From the NCBI GenBank assembly GCA_017646945.1, contig JAGCLN010000215.1, positions 1-12,095 on the forward strand: a stretch of 12,095 bases of DNA. Direction: 5' to 3'. The translations under genes and the position numbers were made by a program. This document shows, piece by piece, positions 6,089-12,095 of the stretch. How positions within the stretch are numbered: the stretch's first letter is position 1; every line of letters begins with the position of its first letter. This DNA comes from Clostridia bacterium (GTDB lineage Bacteria > Bacillota > Clostridia > Christensenellales > Borkfalkiaceae). Below the pieces are notes generated by a model that had not been told where the DNA came from, ran no database searches, and saw only the letters and a list, made by a program, of their open reading frames with translations.

Positions 6089-6751
6089 CTAACTAATCGT
6101 CTTTTCGGCGAGAATTTCACCGCTGTACCCGTCAACTAAATACGCACTTTCCTTACCCGTTTTATCAATTATTGCAACGTAATAATACACGCTTTCGCCT
6201 TCGCTGATAATTCGCACGCGCGTTTCTATTGACGTGCCGCCACCCGATAGCGCCTTTTCAATCTCGTCGCTTTTAGCATAGGCTACCTTATCAAGTGCGG
6301 TTTGGTAGGAAATTTTTCCGCTTGAATTTAACTTTGTTAAAATAAATGATTTTTCTTCGCCTTCGTTTTTAACGGTAGCGGTCATTTCACTCTCGCTTGG
6401 CAGGGTTGAAACTTCTATCTGCGCGGTAAACTTTCCGTTTAAGGGGCTGTATTCAAACTTGCCTAAAATTTCCGTATCGCCGTACGCAAGTTTAATACTT
6501 GCATCGCTAAGTGAAGACTTATAGTCTTCAATCTTTATGGTAACGTACTTTTTCATTTCGCTTACGAACCCGTCGCTAAGATACGGCGATTCCTTTTCTT
6601 CAAGATAAACGGTAACGGTGTAGTCTTCCCCTTGATATTTATATACCGAGTGGCGAACTTCGGATAGGTACATTTCAAGGTTGACGGTGTTTTTGCAAGA
6701 AGATAGCATAGCGGCGAATACACAAACTAAAATAAGGATAATTTTTTTCAT
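6089..6751 (-). CDS. Predicted lipoprotein, unknown function
   Basis: The 220-aa protein starts with a type II signal peptide: MKK, a hydrophobic stretch, and the lipobox LSSC with Cys19 as the lipidated residue. The mature part is probably mostly beta-strand, with many alternating hydrophobic/charged stretches such as YTVTVYLEEK. The C-terminus (about 190-218; YYYVAIIDKTGKESAYLVDGYSGEIL) looks like a PepSY-like strand-turn-strand unit; that is a weak, by-eye resemblance. The protein should be anchored to the outer face of the cytoplasmic membrane. The start is fixed by the signal peptide, but there is no Shine-Dalgarno sequence in front of it (AAATAAACCGACT precedes ATG), which is unusual among its neighbours. 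It diverges from the membrane-anchored gene at 6877 and has its own terminator, so it is probably monocistronic. Confidence 0.8.
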   Translation of the reverse strand: MKKIILILVCVFAAMLSSCKNTVNLEMYLSEVRHSVYKYQGEDYTVTVYLEEKESPYLSDGFVSEMKKYVTIKIEDYKSSLSDASIKLAYGDTEILGKFEYSPLNGKFTAQIEVSTLPSESEMTATVKNEGEEKSFILTKLNSSGKISYQTALDKVAYAKSDEIEKALSGGGTSIETRVRIISEGESVYYYVAIIDKTGKESAYLVDGYSGEILAEKTIS

Positions 6752-6828
6752 AGTCGGTTTATTTTACTTAAAAAATTGAAAAATAAGAACTTTTTTCTAA
6801 AAAATATATTATTATTTTTTATAAATTG

Positions 6829-6857
6829 TTGCATTTTTTTATTTGTTTTGCTAAAAT
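6829..6857 (+). promoter_or_regulatory. SigA-type promoter for the 189-aa gene and guaB
   Basis: TTGCAT (6829-6834), a 17-base spacer and TAAAAT (6852-6857), with an extended -10 TGC just before it, form a strong promoter. The predicted start near 6864 gives a very short leader before the ATG at 6877. Confidence 0.65.
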
Positions 6858-6876
6858 GTTAAAAAGGTTTATATAA

Positions 6877-7446
6877 ATGAAAAAGTTAATTGCAAAAACA
6901 ATTGCTTTTTCCGTGGGTGTTTTAGTTGTTGGCGTTTGCATTTTTTATTTGATTATGGCAAACTTTTCTCCCTCAACTCTTAGCGACTTTTATTTTAGAA
7001 TGGGCAACGATAAACTAACCCTTAAATACTCGGAAAAGGCCTATGAAAAATCGGAAGATATTTCCGACCTTGCAACGCTAGTTGAACGCTCTATCGTTTT
7101 TGATAACGCCACGCTCACGAAAGAGTACGGGTTAAAACTTATAAACAGTAGCGACTATTCAACTTACGCAAGCGAGCAAGATAGCGGTTATAAGTATTAC
7201 GTTGCAGGTTCTATCTGCGAAGCGTTATACCTTTTAGGCGAAAATCAAACGGCGATAGACACCGCTTTTGATAATACCGCCACTTACAGTAAGGTCAACC
7301 CGATTAGGGTTTTGATTTCACTCGCCGTTCAAAACGGTGATTCGACTACTCTAACTTCAATACTTTCAAGGCTTGAAGATAGGCAAAATTTAAACGAATT
7401 TGGCAATAATGATATCTCTTATTTGAGAGATTACCTTAATTTATAA
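6877..7446 (+). CDS. Membrane-anchored helical (TPR-like) protein of unknown function
   Basis: The 189-aa product has one N-terminal membrane segment (about 8-29, AKTIAFSVGVLVVGVCIFYL), after a short MKKLI start. The rest should lie outside the cytoplasm. It looks all-helical, with pairs such as YFRMGNDKLTLKYSEKAYEKS (starting near 39) and a later YYVAGSICEALYLLGENQTAIDTAF that resembles a TPR helix pair. I cannot count confident TPR repeats and recognise no named family. An AAAAAGG ribosome binding site lies at 6861-6867. It is followed after 20 bases by guaB with no terminator between, so the two are probably co-transcribed. A functional link to GMP synthesis is not evident; the arrangement may only reflect a shared promoter. 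Confidence 0.75.
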   Translation: MKKLIAKTIAFSVGVLVVGVCIFYLIMANFSPSTLSDFYFRMGNDKLTLKYSEKAYEKSEDISDLATLVERSIVFDNATLTKEYGLKLINSSDYSTYASEQDSGYKYYVAGSICEALYLLGENQTAIDTAFDNTATYSKVNPIRVLISLAVQNGDSTTLTSILSRLEDRQNLNEFGNNDISYLRDYLNL

Positions 7447-7466
7447 TTAGTGATAAGGAGAAAACT

Positions 7467-8918
7467 ATGAAAACTATCAGAGAAGGCTTAACTTTTGACG
7501 ACGTGTTACTCGTTCCGCACAAAAGCGAGATTTTACCTAAAGACGTTTCGCTTAAAACCAAACTCGCTGACGGAATTGAACTCAATATTCCCTTGATGTC
7601 TGCCGCTATGGATACCGTTACCGAATCGAGAATGGCTATCGCTATCGCTCGTGAAGGCGGTTTAGGTATTATTCACAAGAATATGTCAATCGAAGCGCAA
7701 GCAAGAGAAGTTGATAAGGTTAAAAGAAGTGAACACGGCGTTATTACCGACCCGTTCTTCCTTGAACCTGAAAACAAGGTTACCGATGCGCTCGCGCTTA
7801 TGCAAAAGTACAAAATAAGCGGTGTTCCCATTACCAAGAACAAAAAACTCGTTGGTATTTTGACTAACCGTGACCTTCGCTTTGAAACGGACTTCGAACA
7901 ACCTATCGATAACGTTATGACCAAAGAACGCCTTGTTACCGCACCCGTTGGTACAAGCCTTGAAGAAGCGCAAAAGATTCTCGGTAAGCACAGAATCGAA
8001 AAACTTCCTATCGTTGACGACGAGTACAACCTTACCGGTCTTATCACTATCAAAGATATTGAAAAATCTATTCAATACCCCAACTCTGCTAAGGACGCGA
8101 ACGGCAGACTTTTAGTAGGCGCGGCAGTAGGTACGAGCAAGGATACCTTCGATAGAATTGACGAACTCGTTAGAAATAAAGTAGATATCATTACCGTTGA
8201 TACCGCTCACGGTCACTCTATGGGCGTTATTGAAAGCGTTAGAAAAATTAAAGCAAAATACCCCGGTCTTAAAGTTATTGCTGGTAACGTTGCAACCGCT
8301 GCGGCTGTTGAAGCACTTATCGATGCAGGCGCGGACGTTGTTAAGGTTGGTATCGGCCCCGGTTCTATCTGTACTACTCGTATCGTAGCAGGTATCGGCG
8401 TTCCCCAACTCACCGCTGTTATGGACTGCGCTGAAATGGCTCAAAAATACGGCAAGACTATTATTGCTGACGGTGGTATTAAATATTCAGGCGATATCAC
8501 CAAGGCTCTTGCAGCAGGCGGTAACGCAGTTATGCTCGGTAGCCTTTTAGCAGGCACTAAGGAAAGCCCGGGTGAAATCGAACTTTACCAAGGTAGAAGT
8601 TTCAAAGTATATCGCGGTATGGGTTCACTTTCCGCTATGGCGGCAGGCTCTAAGGATAGATACTTCCAAGAAGACGCTAAGAAATTCGTACCCGAAGGCG
8701 TTGAAGGCCGCGTACCTTACAGAGGAACTATTTCCGATATCGTTTACCAACTTATCGGTGGTATTAGGTCTGGTATGGGTTACTGTGGCGCTAAAGACCT
8801 TGAAACTTTAAGGGCAACCGCTGAGTTTATCAAGATTACTAACGCCGCTCTTCGCGAAAGCCACCCCCACGATATTTCTATCACTAAAGAAGCACCTAAC
8901 TACAGCCCGATGGACTAA
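7467..8918 (+). CDS. guaB: IMP dehydrogenase
   Basis: This complete 483-aa cytoplasmic enzyme oxidises IMP to XMP with NAD+, the committed step toward GMP. It starts MKTIREGLTFDDVLLVP, typical of the family. The (beta/alpha)8 barrel is interrupted by two CBS domains (about 92-205; SGVPITKNKKLVGILTNRDL, then EKLPIVDDEYNLTGLITIKD). The active-site loop GPGSICTTR (297-305) holds the catalytic Cys302. IMP-binding Asp335 is in IADGG, YRGMGS is at 382-387, and the mobile flap has PYRG (417-420) with Arg419 as the expected general base. Length and all motifs are normal. An AAGGAG ribosome binding site lies at 7455-7460. It is downstream of the membrane-anchored gene and upstream of the GMP synthetase ATPase. 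No purine riboswitch is visible. Confidence 0.98.
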   Translation: MKTIREGLTFDDVLLVPHKSEILPKDVSLKTKLADGIELNIPLMSAAMDTVTESRMAIAIAREGGLGIIHKNMSIEAQAREVDKVKRSEHGVITDPFFLEPENKVTDALALMQKYKISGVPITKNKKLVGILTNRDLRFETDFEQPIDNVMTKERLVTAPVGTSLEEAQKILGKHRIEKLPIVDDEYNLTGLITIKDIEKSIQYPNSAKDANGRLLVGAAVGTSKDTFDRIDELVRNKVDIITVDTAHGHSMGVIESVRKIKAKYPGLKVIAGNVATAAAVEALIDAGADVVKVGIGPGSICTTRIVAGIGVPQLTAVMDCAEMAQKYGKTIIADGGIKYSGDITKALAAGGNAVMLGSLLAGTKESPGEIELYQGRSFKVYRGMGSLSAMAAGSKDRYFQEDAKKFVPEGVEGRVPYRGTISDIVYQLIGGIRSGMGYCGAKDLETLRATAEFIKITNAALRESHPHDISITKEAPNYSPMD

Positions 8919-8943
8919 TTCATTACTCTATAATGATTAAAAC

Positions 8944-8958
8944 GCAAACGGCGTTTGC
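8944..8958. repeat. GC-richer palindrome between guaB and guaAb
   Basis: The bases GCAAACGGCGTTTGC form a near-perfect palindrome (7 complementary pairs around a central G). An overlapping alternative hairpin, AAACGC/GCGTTT with loop AAACG (8940-8956), is also possible. No T-run follows, so it is a poor terminator. It could be a protein-binding site or an mRNA hairpin. Confidence 0.5.
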
Positions 8959-8989
8959 ATATTGATTTTGATTAAAGAAGGATAAATAT

Positions 8990-9973
8990 ATGGCACTTAG
9001 CAATAAAAGACCCGATGATATGGCGCGCATAACCACTAAGGAACTCGCGCAAAATTTTATTGAAGAACAAATTAAAGAAATTAGAGAACAAGTTTGCGAT
9101 AAAAAAGTTTTACTCGCTCTCTCAGGTGGCGTTGACTCTTCGGTTGTTGCCGCGCTTTTGATTAAGGCAATCGGCAAAAACCTTTACTGTGTTCACGTTA
9201 ACCACGGCTTGCTTAGAAAGGGCGAACCCGAACAAGTTATTAAAGTTTTCCGCGATGAAATGAACGCTAACCTTATCTACGTTGACGCGGTTGACAGATT
9301 CTTAGATAAACTTGCCGGCGTTGATGAACCCGAAAAGAAGAGAAAAATTATCGGCGCTGAATTCATTAGAGTATTCGAAGAAGAAGCAAGAAAACTCGAA
9401 GGTATTGACTTCTTGGCGCAAGGCACTATTTATCCCGATATTTTAGAAAGTGGCCCCGTTAAAGCGCACCACAACGTTGGCGGTCTTCCCGACGACCTTC
9501 AATTTGAACTCGTTGAACCGATTAGACTTTTGTTTAAAGATGAAGTTAGAATCGTTGGTAGCGAACTCGGTCTTCCCGATGGTATGGTATACCGTCAACC
9601 CTTCCCCGGCCCCGGTCTTGGCGTTAGATGTTTAGGCGCAATCACTCGCGATAGACTTGAAGCGCTTGGAGAATCCGATGCTATTTTAAGAGAAGAATTT
9701 GCTCTTAACGGCTTACAAGAAAAGGTATGGCAATACTTTACCGTAGTTCCCGATTTCAAAACCGTTGGCGTTAAGAACGATATGCGTTCTTACGAATGGC
9801 CAGTTATTATCCGCGCGGTAAACACCGTTGACGCGATGACCGCTACTATCGAAGAAATCCCTTACGATATTTTACACCACATTACCGAAAGAATTACTCA
9901 CGAAGTAAACGGCGTTAACAGAGTGTTATACGACTTAACACCCAAGCCGACCGGCACTATCGAATGGGAATAA
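8990..9973 (+). CDS. guaAb: GMP synthetase ATP-pyrophosphatase subunit (stand-alone GuaAb, no glutaminase domain)
   Basis: The 327-aa protein aminates XMP to GMP with ATP. It has the PP-loop ALSGGVDSS (43-51), VNHGLLRKGE, AQGTIYPDILES (143-154), HHNVGGLP (160-167), RQPFPGPGLGVR (202-213) and the conserved C-terminal end KPTGTIEWE. The usual bacterial GuaA is about 510 aa with an N-terminal class-I glutamine amidotransferase (GATase) domain. Here the protein begins about 40 residues before the PP-loop, and only 71 non-coding bases separate it from guaB, so the GATase is not split off next door. It must use a separate subunit encoded elsewhere, as in archaea, or free ammonia. The loop after ILES is short, as in archaeal enzymes. 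An AAGGA ribosome binding site (8978-8982, 7-base spacing) supports the chosen start. It probably belongs to the guaB transcription unit, or has its own weak promoter (TATAAT at 8929-8934, no clear -35). Confidence 0.95.
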   Translation: MALSNKRPDDMARITTKELAQNFIEEQIKEIREQVCDKKVLLALSGGVDSSVVAALLIKAIGKNLYCVHVNHGLLRKGEPEQVIKVFRDEMNANLIYVDAVDRFLDKLAGVDEPEKKRKIIGAEFIRVFEEEARKLEGIDFLAQGTIYPDILESGPVKAHHNVGGLPDDLQFELVEPIRLLFKDEVRIVGSELGLPDGMVYRQPFPGPGLGVRCLGAITRDRLEALGESDAILREEFALNGLQEKVWQYFTVVPDFKTVGVKNDMRSYEWPVIIRAVNTVDAMTATIEEIPYDILHHITERITHEVNGVNRVLYDLTPKPTGTIEWE

Positions 9974-10008
9974 GCCGATAAAATTTACATAAAATTTAAA
10001 GATAGTCT

Positions 10009-10040
10009 AAATCGTGGCAAATTTGAATTTGCCACGATTT
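10009..10040. repeat. 32-base perfect palindrome between guaAb and the radical SAM gene
   Basis: AAATCGTGGCAAATT (10009-10023) is followed by TG and then its perfect reverse complement (10026-10040). The transcript can form a 13-15-bp hairpin. Only TTT follows and it belongs to the stem, so termination may be inefficient; it could equally be a processing or mRNA-stabilising hairpin. Confidence 0.7.
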
Positions 10041-10064
10041 CACTAATAGGATATTTTATATATA

Positions 10065-10895
10065 ATGTATAATAAAGTTTATATAGAGATAACTAACGTT
10101 TGCAATATGAACTGTTCGTTTTGTCACGGTACGAAAAGAACTCCAAGGCAAATGACGAAGGCGGAGTTTAGTAATATTGCATCAAAGTTAAAAAGTCAAA
10201 CTAAATACCTTTATTACCACCTGTTAGGCGAGCCTTTAATCCACCCGTTACTACCACAGTTTTTAACTATTGCTAAAAACGAAGGGTTTAAGTCTATTAT
10301 CACCACTAACGGAACTCTTTTAAACGAGCGTGGCGATGATATTTTAAATGCAGGCGTTCACAAAATTAACGTTTCGCTTCACAGCTACGAAGGGGGCGCG
10401 GAAAGTGAACACGCTAAGTATATTAGCGATATTGCTTCGTTTGCAAAACGAGCGAGCGGGCTTGGCGTTATTATCGTATTCCGCCTATGGAATAACGGCT
10501 TTGACAAAAAGGTAACTAACGCCACTTTATCCCTTTTAAAAAATTATCTTGGCGATAACTGGGTTGAAAATAGCCGTGGCGTTAAGATAAGCGATAATAT
10601 CTATCTTGAATGGGGCAAAAGGTTTGAATGGCCGGATATAAATGAAAATATCAAGGGCGAAAAGTTCTTTTGCTACGGCTTAAAAGACCAGTTTGGAATT
10701 TTGGTTGACGGCACGGTCGTTCCCTGCTGTTTAGATTGCGACGGCGTTATTAACCTTGGCAATATATATAAGGAAGATATTGAAAGCATTTTAAATTCAA
10801 AAAGGGCAAAAGATATCGTTAACGGTTTCCGCTTAGGCGTTGCAAGCGAAGAACTTTGCAAAAAATGTGGATACGCTCAAAGATTTATTAAATAA
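10065..10895 (+). CDS. Radical SAM protein with partial SPASM-like C-terminal domain
   Basis: The 276-aa enzyme starts MYNKVYIEITNVCNMNCSFC; Cys13, Cys17 and Cys20 form the CX3CX2C motif that binds the radical-generating [4Fe-4S] cluster. LLGEP (53-57) is the SAM-contacting GE motif, and TTNGT (80-84) lies on a later barrel strand. The C-terminus has Cys203-X12-Gly-X4-Cys221, Cys222-X2-Cys225 and Cys265-X2-Cys268, which fits the first part of a SPASM auxiliary-cluster domain but lacks its final cysteines. SPASM proteins usually modify peptides or proteins or activate enzymes; the substrate here is unknown, and no precursor peptide or maturation partner is seen in the window. The start is supported by the family's usual beginning. 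The AGGA at 10048-10051 is 13 bases from the ATG, which is long. It lies downstream of guaAb, separated by a palindrome. Confidence 0.88.
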   Translation: MYNKVYIEITNVCNMNCSFCHGTKRTPRQMTKAEFSNIASKLKSQTKYLYYHLLGEPLIHPLLPQFLTIAKNEGFKSIITTNGTLLNERGDDILNAGVHKINVSLHSYEGGAESEHAKYISDIASFAKRASGLGVIIVFRLWNNGFDKKVTNATLSLLKNYLGDNWVENSRGVKISDNIYLEWGKRFEWPDINENIKGEKFFCYGLKDQFGILVDGTVVPCCLDCDGVINLGNIYKEDIESILNSKRAKDIVNGFRLGVASEELCKKCGYAQRFIK

Positions 10896-10900
10896 CTATG

Positions 10901-10930
10901 AAAAAACGGTTGCGCTTGCAACCGTTTTAT
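10901..10930. terminator. Bidirectional terminator between the radical SAM and AraC-type genes
   Basis: AAAACGGTTGC (10903-10913), loop GCTT and GCAACCGTTTT (10918-10928) form a perfect 11-bp stem with A/T flanks on both sides. It is placed immediately after the stop codons of the two convergent genes. Confidence 0.88.
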
Positions 10931-11691
10931 TATTTGTAGTTTTTAGGTGATATACCCGTTCTTGCGGTAAAAAACCTTGAAAAATAGTGAACGGAAGAAA
11001 ACCCGCACATTTCTGCAACTTCGCTTACCCTATAAGTTTTAAGGGCGAGCAATCTTTTGGCAAACTCAAAACGCCAGTCAAGTAAATCGTCCATAGGGCT
11101 TTTGCCGAATAACGTCGTGTAAACGCTACAAAAACGGCTTACCGAATAGCCGGAAAGTTTAGCCATACGGCTCAAAGTCCACTTCTCGCTACAACGGTTG
11201 AATATATGAACTCTCACGTTGTGGAATTTTTCCATTGAACTATCAACCGCGTCTTCCTTTTCATAATAGGCGCGCTTGGTGGCAACGAGCATTTTAAAAA
11301 TCTCGTCCGAAATGCGTTTTTGACTATACTCGTCATTTTTAAGTTCTTCAGAAATTATCGTTTTGATAGAATTTTTAAAAAAATCGCAATCGGGAACTTC
11401 GATTAAAGTATCGAGAGGTAAAGAGAGTTTTTCAATCTCGCCGTCGTCAGCGTCAAACCAAATCCAATGGTTTGCAAACTGCGTGTCGCTACTAATCGGG
11501 CCGTGAACAACGCTATCGCCTTTTCTATTTATAATACAAGTGCCCGATTTACCTTCGATTTTTTGACCGTTTATCTCGAAAAAGAAAGGGGAAATAAAGC
11601 AAGAAAGCAAATATTCGCTCGCTACCGACTTCTTAAAAACGTAGCCGTTTCTATGCCCCGTATCAATACCACACAATATTTTTTTAAACAT
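10930..11691 (-). CDS. AraC family transcriptional regulator
   Basis: The 253-aa protein has a C-terminal double helix-turn-helix: the first around WTLSRMAKLSGYSVSRFCSVY (171-191), the second around YRVSEVAEMCGFSSVHYFSRF (220-240), ending with the family signature FFTARTGISPKNYK. The N-terminal part (about 10-105) fits the cupin-like sugar-binding domain of AraC/MelR-type activators, including the segment FANHWIWFDADD. It would bind a small molecule, probably a sugar, in the cytoplasm. A GGAG-type ribosome binding site precedes the ATG. It is divergently transcribed from a D-lyxose/D-mannose isomerase, the usual arrangement for an AraC activator and its target; the sugar ligand is therefore likely a pentose or hexose, which is inference. 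The partly symmetric ATATG...CATAT element over its own -10 could be its binding site. Confidence 0.92.
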   Translation of the reverse strand: MFKKILCGIDTGHRNGYVFKKSVASEYLLSCFISPFFFEINGQKIEGKSGTCIINRKGDSVVHGPISSDTQFANHWIWFDADDGEIEKLSLPLDTLIEVPDCDFFKNSIKTIISEELKNDEYSQKRISDEIFKMLVATKRAYYEKEDAVDSSMEKFHNVRVHIFNRCSEKWTLSRMAKLSGYSVSRFCSVYTTLFGKSPMDDLLDWRFEFAKRLLALKTYRVSEVAEMCGFSSVHYFSRFFTARTGISPKNYK

Positions 11692-11728
11692 TTGAAAACT
11701 CCTAAAAAAGTAAGATTGTGCAAATTTT

Positions 11729-11748
11729 ATATGATTATGATAACATAT
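11729..11748. promoter_or_regulatory. Partly symmetric element over the araC-type promoter (candidate AraC-protein site)
   Basis: ATATG (11729-11733) and CATAT (11744-11748) bracket a partly symmetric A/T-rich centre. The element covers the -10 box of the regulator gene, so binding there could repress the regulator itself. It is a pattern only; A/T-rich palindromes are common. Confidence 0.3.
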
Positions 11749-11765
11749 TCTAACGACTTAATCAA
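11737..11765 (-). promoter_or_regulatory. Promoter of the AraC-type regulator
   Basis: On the minus strand, TTGATT (complement of 11760-11765), a 17-base spacer and an extended -10 TGT-TATCAT (TATCAT = complement of 11737-11742) form a plausible promoter with a leader of about 40 bases. Confidence 0.5.
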
Positions 11766-11776
11766 GCGAAAAAGTA

Positions 11777-11782
11777 TATAAT
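11777..11782 (+). promoter_or_regulatory. -10 box of the lyxose isomerase gene, without a good -35
   Basis: TATAAT at 11777-11782 is a consensus -10. The bases 16-18 upstream (around 11753-11760, ACGACTTA) do not resemble TTGACA. A good -10 without a -35 fits activator dependence, here presumably on the divergent AraC-type regulator. Confidence 0.5.
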
Positions 11783-11811
11783 TAAAGTATAACTTTAAGG
11801 AGTTTTTAATT

Positions 11812-12095
11812 ATGAAAAGATCAGAAATAAATAGTTATATTGAAAAGGCTAAAGAAAGACTTAACGAATTTAATATTTCACTCCCTTGGTTTGGATATTT
11901 AAAACTTGACGGTTGGAAGACGCTTAAAGACGATATTTCAATCATAAAAGAATCAATGCTTGGATGGGACGTTACCGACTATAACACGGGTGATTTTGCA
12001 ACTACGGGCTCCGTTTTATTCACAATTAGAAACGGCGATTCAAAGGATAAAACAAACAAGCGCCCTTATTGTGAAAAACTCATTATTATGGACGA
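11812..12095 (+). CDS. D-lyxose/D-mannose isomerase (cupin fold), 3' end outside window
   Basis: The frame runs open from ATG 11812 to the right edge (94 full codons of a family length near 225), so the C-terminal half is missing. It begins MKRSEINSYIEKAKERLNEF and continues with NISLPWFGYL, GWDVTDYNTGDFATTGSVLF (51-70) and TIRNG (71-75), then PYCEKLII (85-92). This is the N-terminal signature of the D-lyxose ketol-isomerase family (EC 5.3.1.15; B. subtilis YdaE-like), metal-dependent cupin enzymes that interconvert D-lyxose/D-xylulose and D-mannose/D-fructose. The metal-binding residues lie beyond the edge, so they cannot be checked. An AAGGAG ribosome binding site at 11797-11802 supports the start. 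It is divergent from the AraC-type regulator and probably heads a sugar-use operon to the right. Confidence 0.85.
   Translation, partial: MKRSEINSYIEKAKERLNEFNISLPWFGYLKLDGWKTLKDDISIIKESMLGWDVTDYNTGDFATTGSVLFTIRNGDSKDKTNKRPYCEKLIIMD

Noticed and set aside
8941..8960. Resemblance of the palindrome to an E. coli PurR box (ACGCAAAC...GTTTGC).
   Set aside because: The half-sites are separated by three extra bases, and Bacillota do not use this LacI-type PurR; kept only as an unassigned palindrome.
8919..8989. Possible purine riboswitch or GATase remnant between guaB and guaAb.
   Set aside because: The 71-base gap is too short for either, and no purine-riboswitch core or coding remnant is visible.
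11467..11781. Plus-strand open frame across the 5' end of the AraC-type gene.
   Set aside because: It overlaps a clear AraC protein and its promoter region, and shows no start signal or recognisable protein features.

Overview
The window is A+T-rich, gene-dense bacterial chromosome with strong AGGAGG-type ribosome binding sites, SigA-like promoters and compact hairpin-plus-U-run terminators. The gene families (EF2568-type desulfurase with a DUF3343 protein, PucR/CdaR-type regulator, MsmK/UgpC-type sugar ATPase, AraC regulators, stand-alone GMP synthetase ATPase) fit a Bacillota/Clostridia-like organism, perhaps an uncultured gut lineage. That assignment is inference. I see no IS element, phage gene, CRISPR array, tRNA or rRNA, and no non-coding stretch over 300 bases.

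Left part (1-2101): a DUF3343 protein (putative Se/S carrier-like, cut by the left edge) diverges from a class-V PLP cysteine desulfurase, which suggests a small sulfur- or selenium-transfer module. Next comes a divergent pair of small proteins of unknown function (88 and 117 aa). A hairpin at 2076-2101 ends transcription from both sides.

Middle-left (2103-6751, all minus strand): a PucR/CdaR-type regulator and a membrane-anchored PDZ/S41 protease form a translationally coupled operon behind a near-consensus promoter. A MalK/UgpC-type sugar-ABC ATPase follows as its own unit, with no permease or binding protein nearby and with an unusual Ala/Lys/Glu-rich C-terminal tail. A small predicted lipoprotein comes next, apparently without a Shine-Dalgarno sequence.

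Middle-right (6829-10928, all plus strand): a good promoter drives a membrane-anchored helical protein and then guaB (IMP dehydrogenase) 20 bases downstream. GuaAb follows, a GMP synthetase ATP-pyrophosphatase that lacks the usual bacterial glutaminase domain. GuaB and GuaAb together convert IMP to XMP to GMP. A radical SAM protein with a partial SPASM-like C-terminus follows, separated from guaAb by a 32-base perfect palindrome.

Right edge (10930-12095): an AraC-family regulator diverges from a D-lyxose/D-mannose isomerase gene cut by the window end, probably a locally regulated pentose/hexose-use locus. Nothing here is a clear new multi-gene system. The best leads are the stand-alone GuaAb, the orphan radical SAM enzyme, the PucR-protease operon and the tailed orphan MalK.
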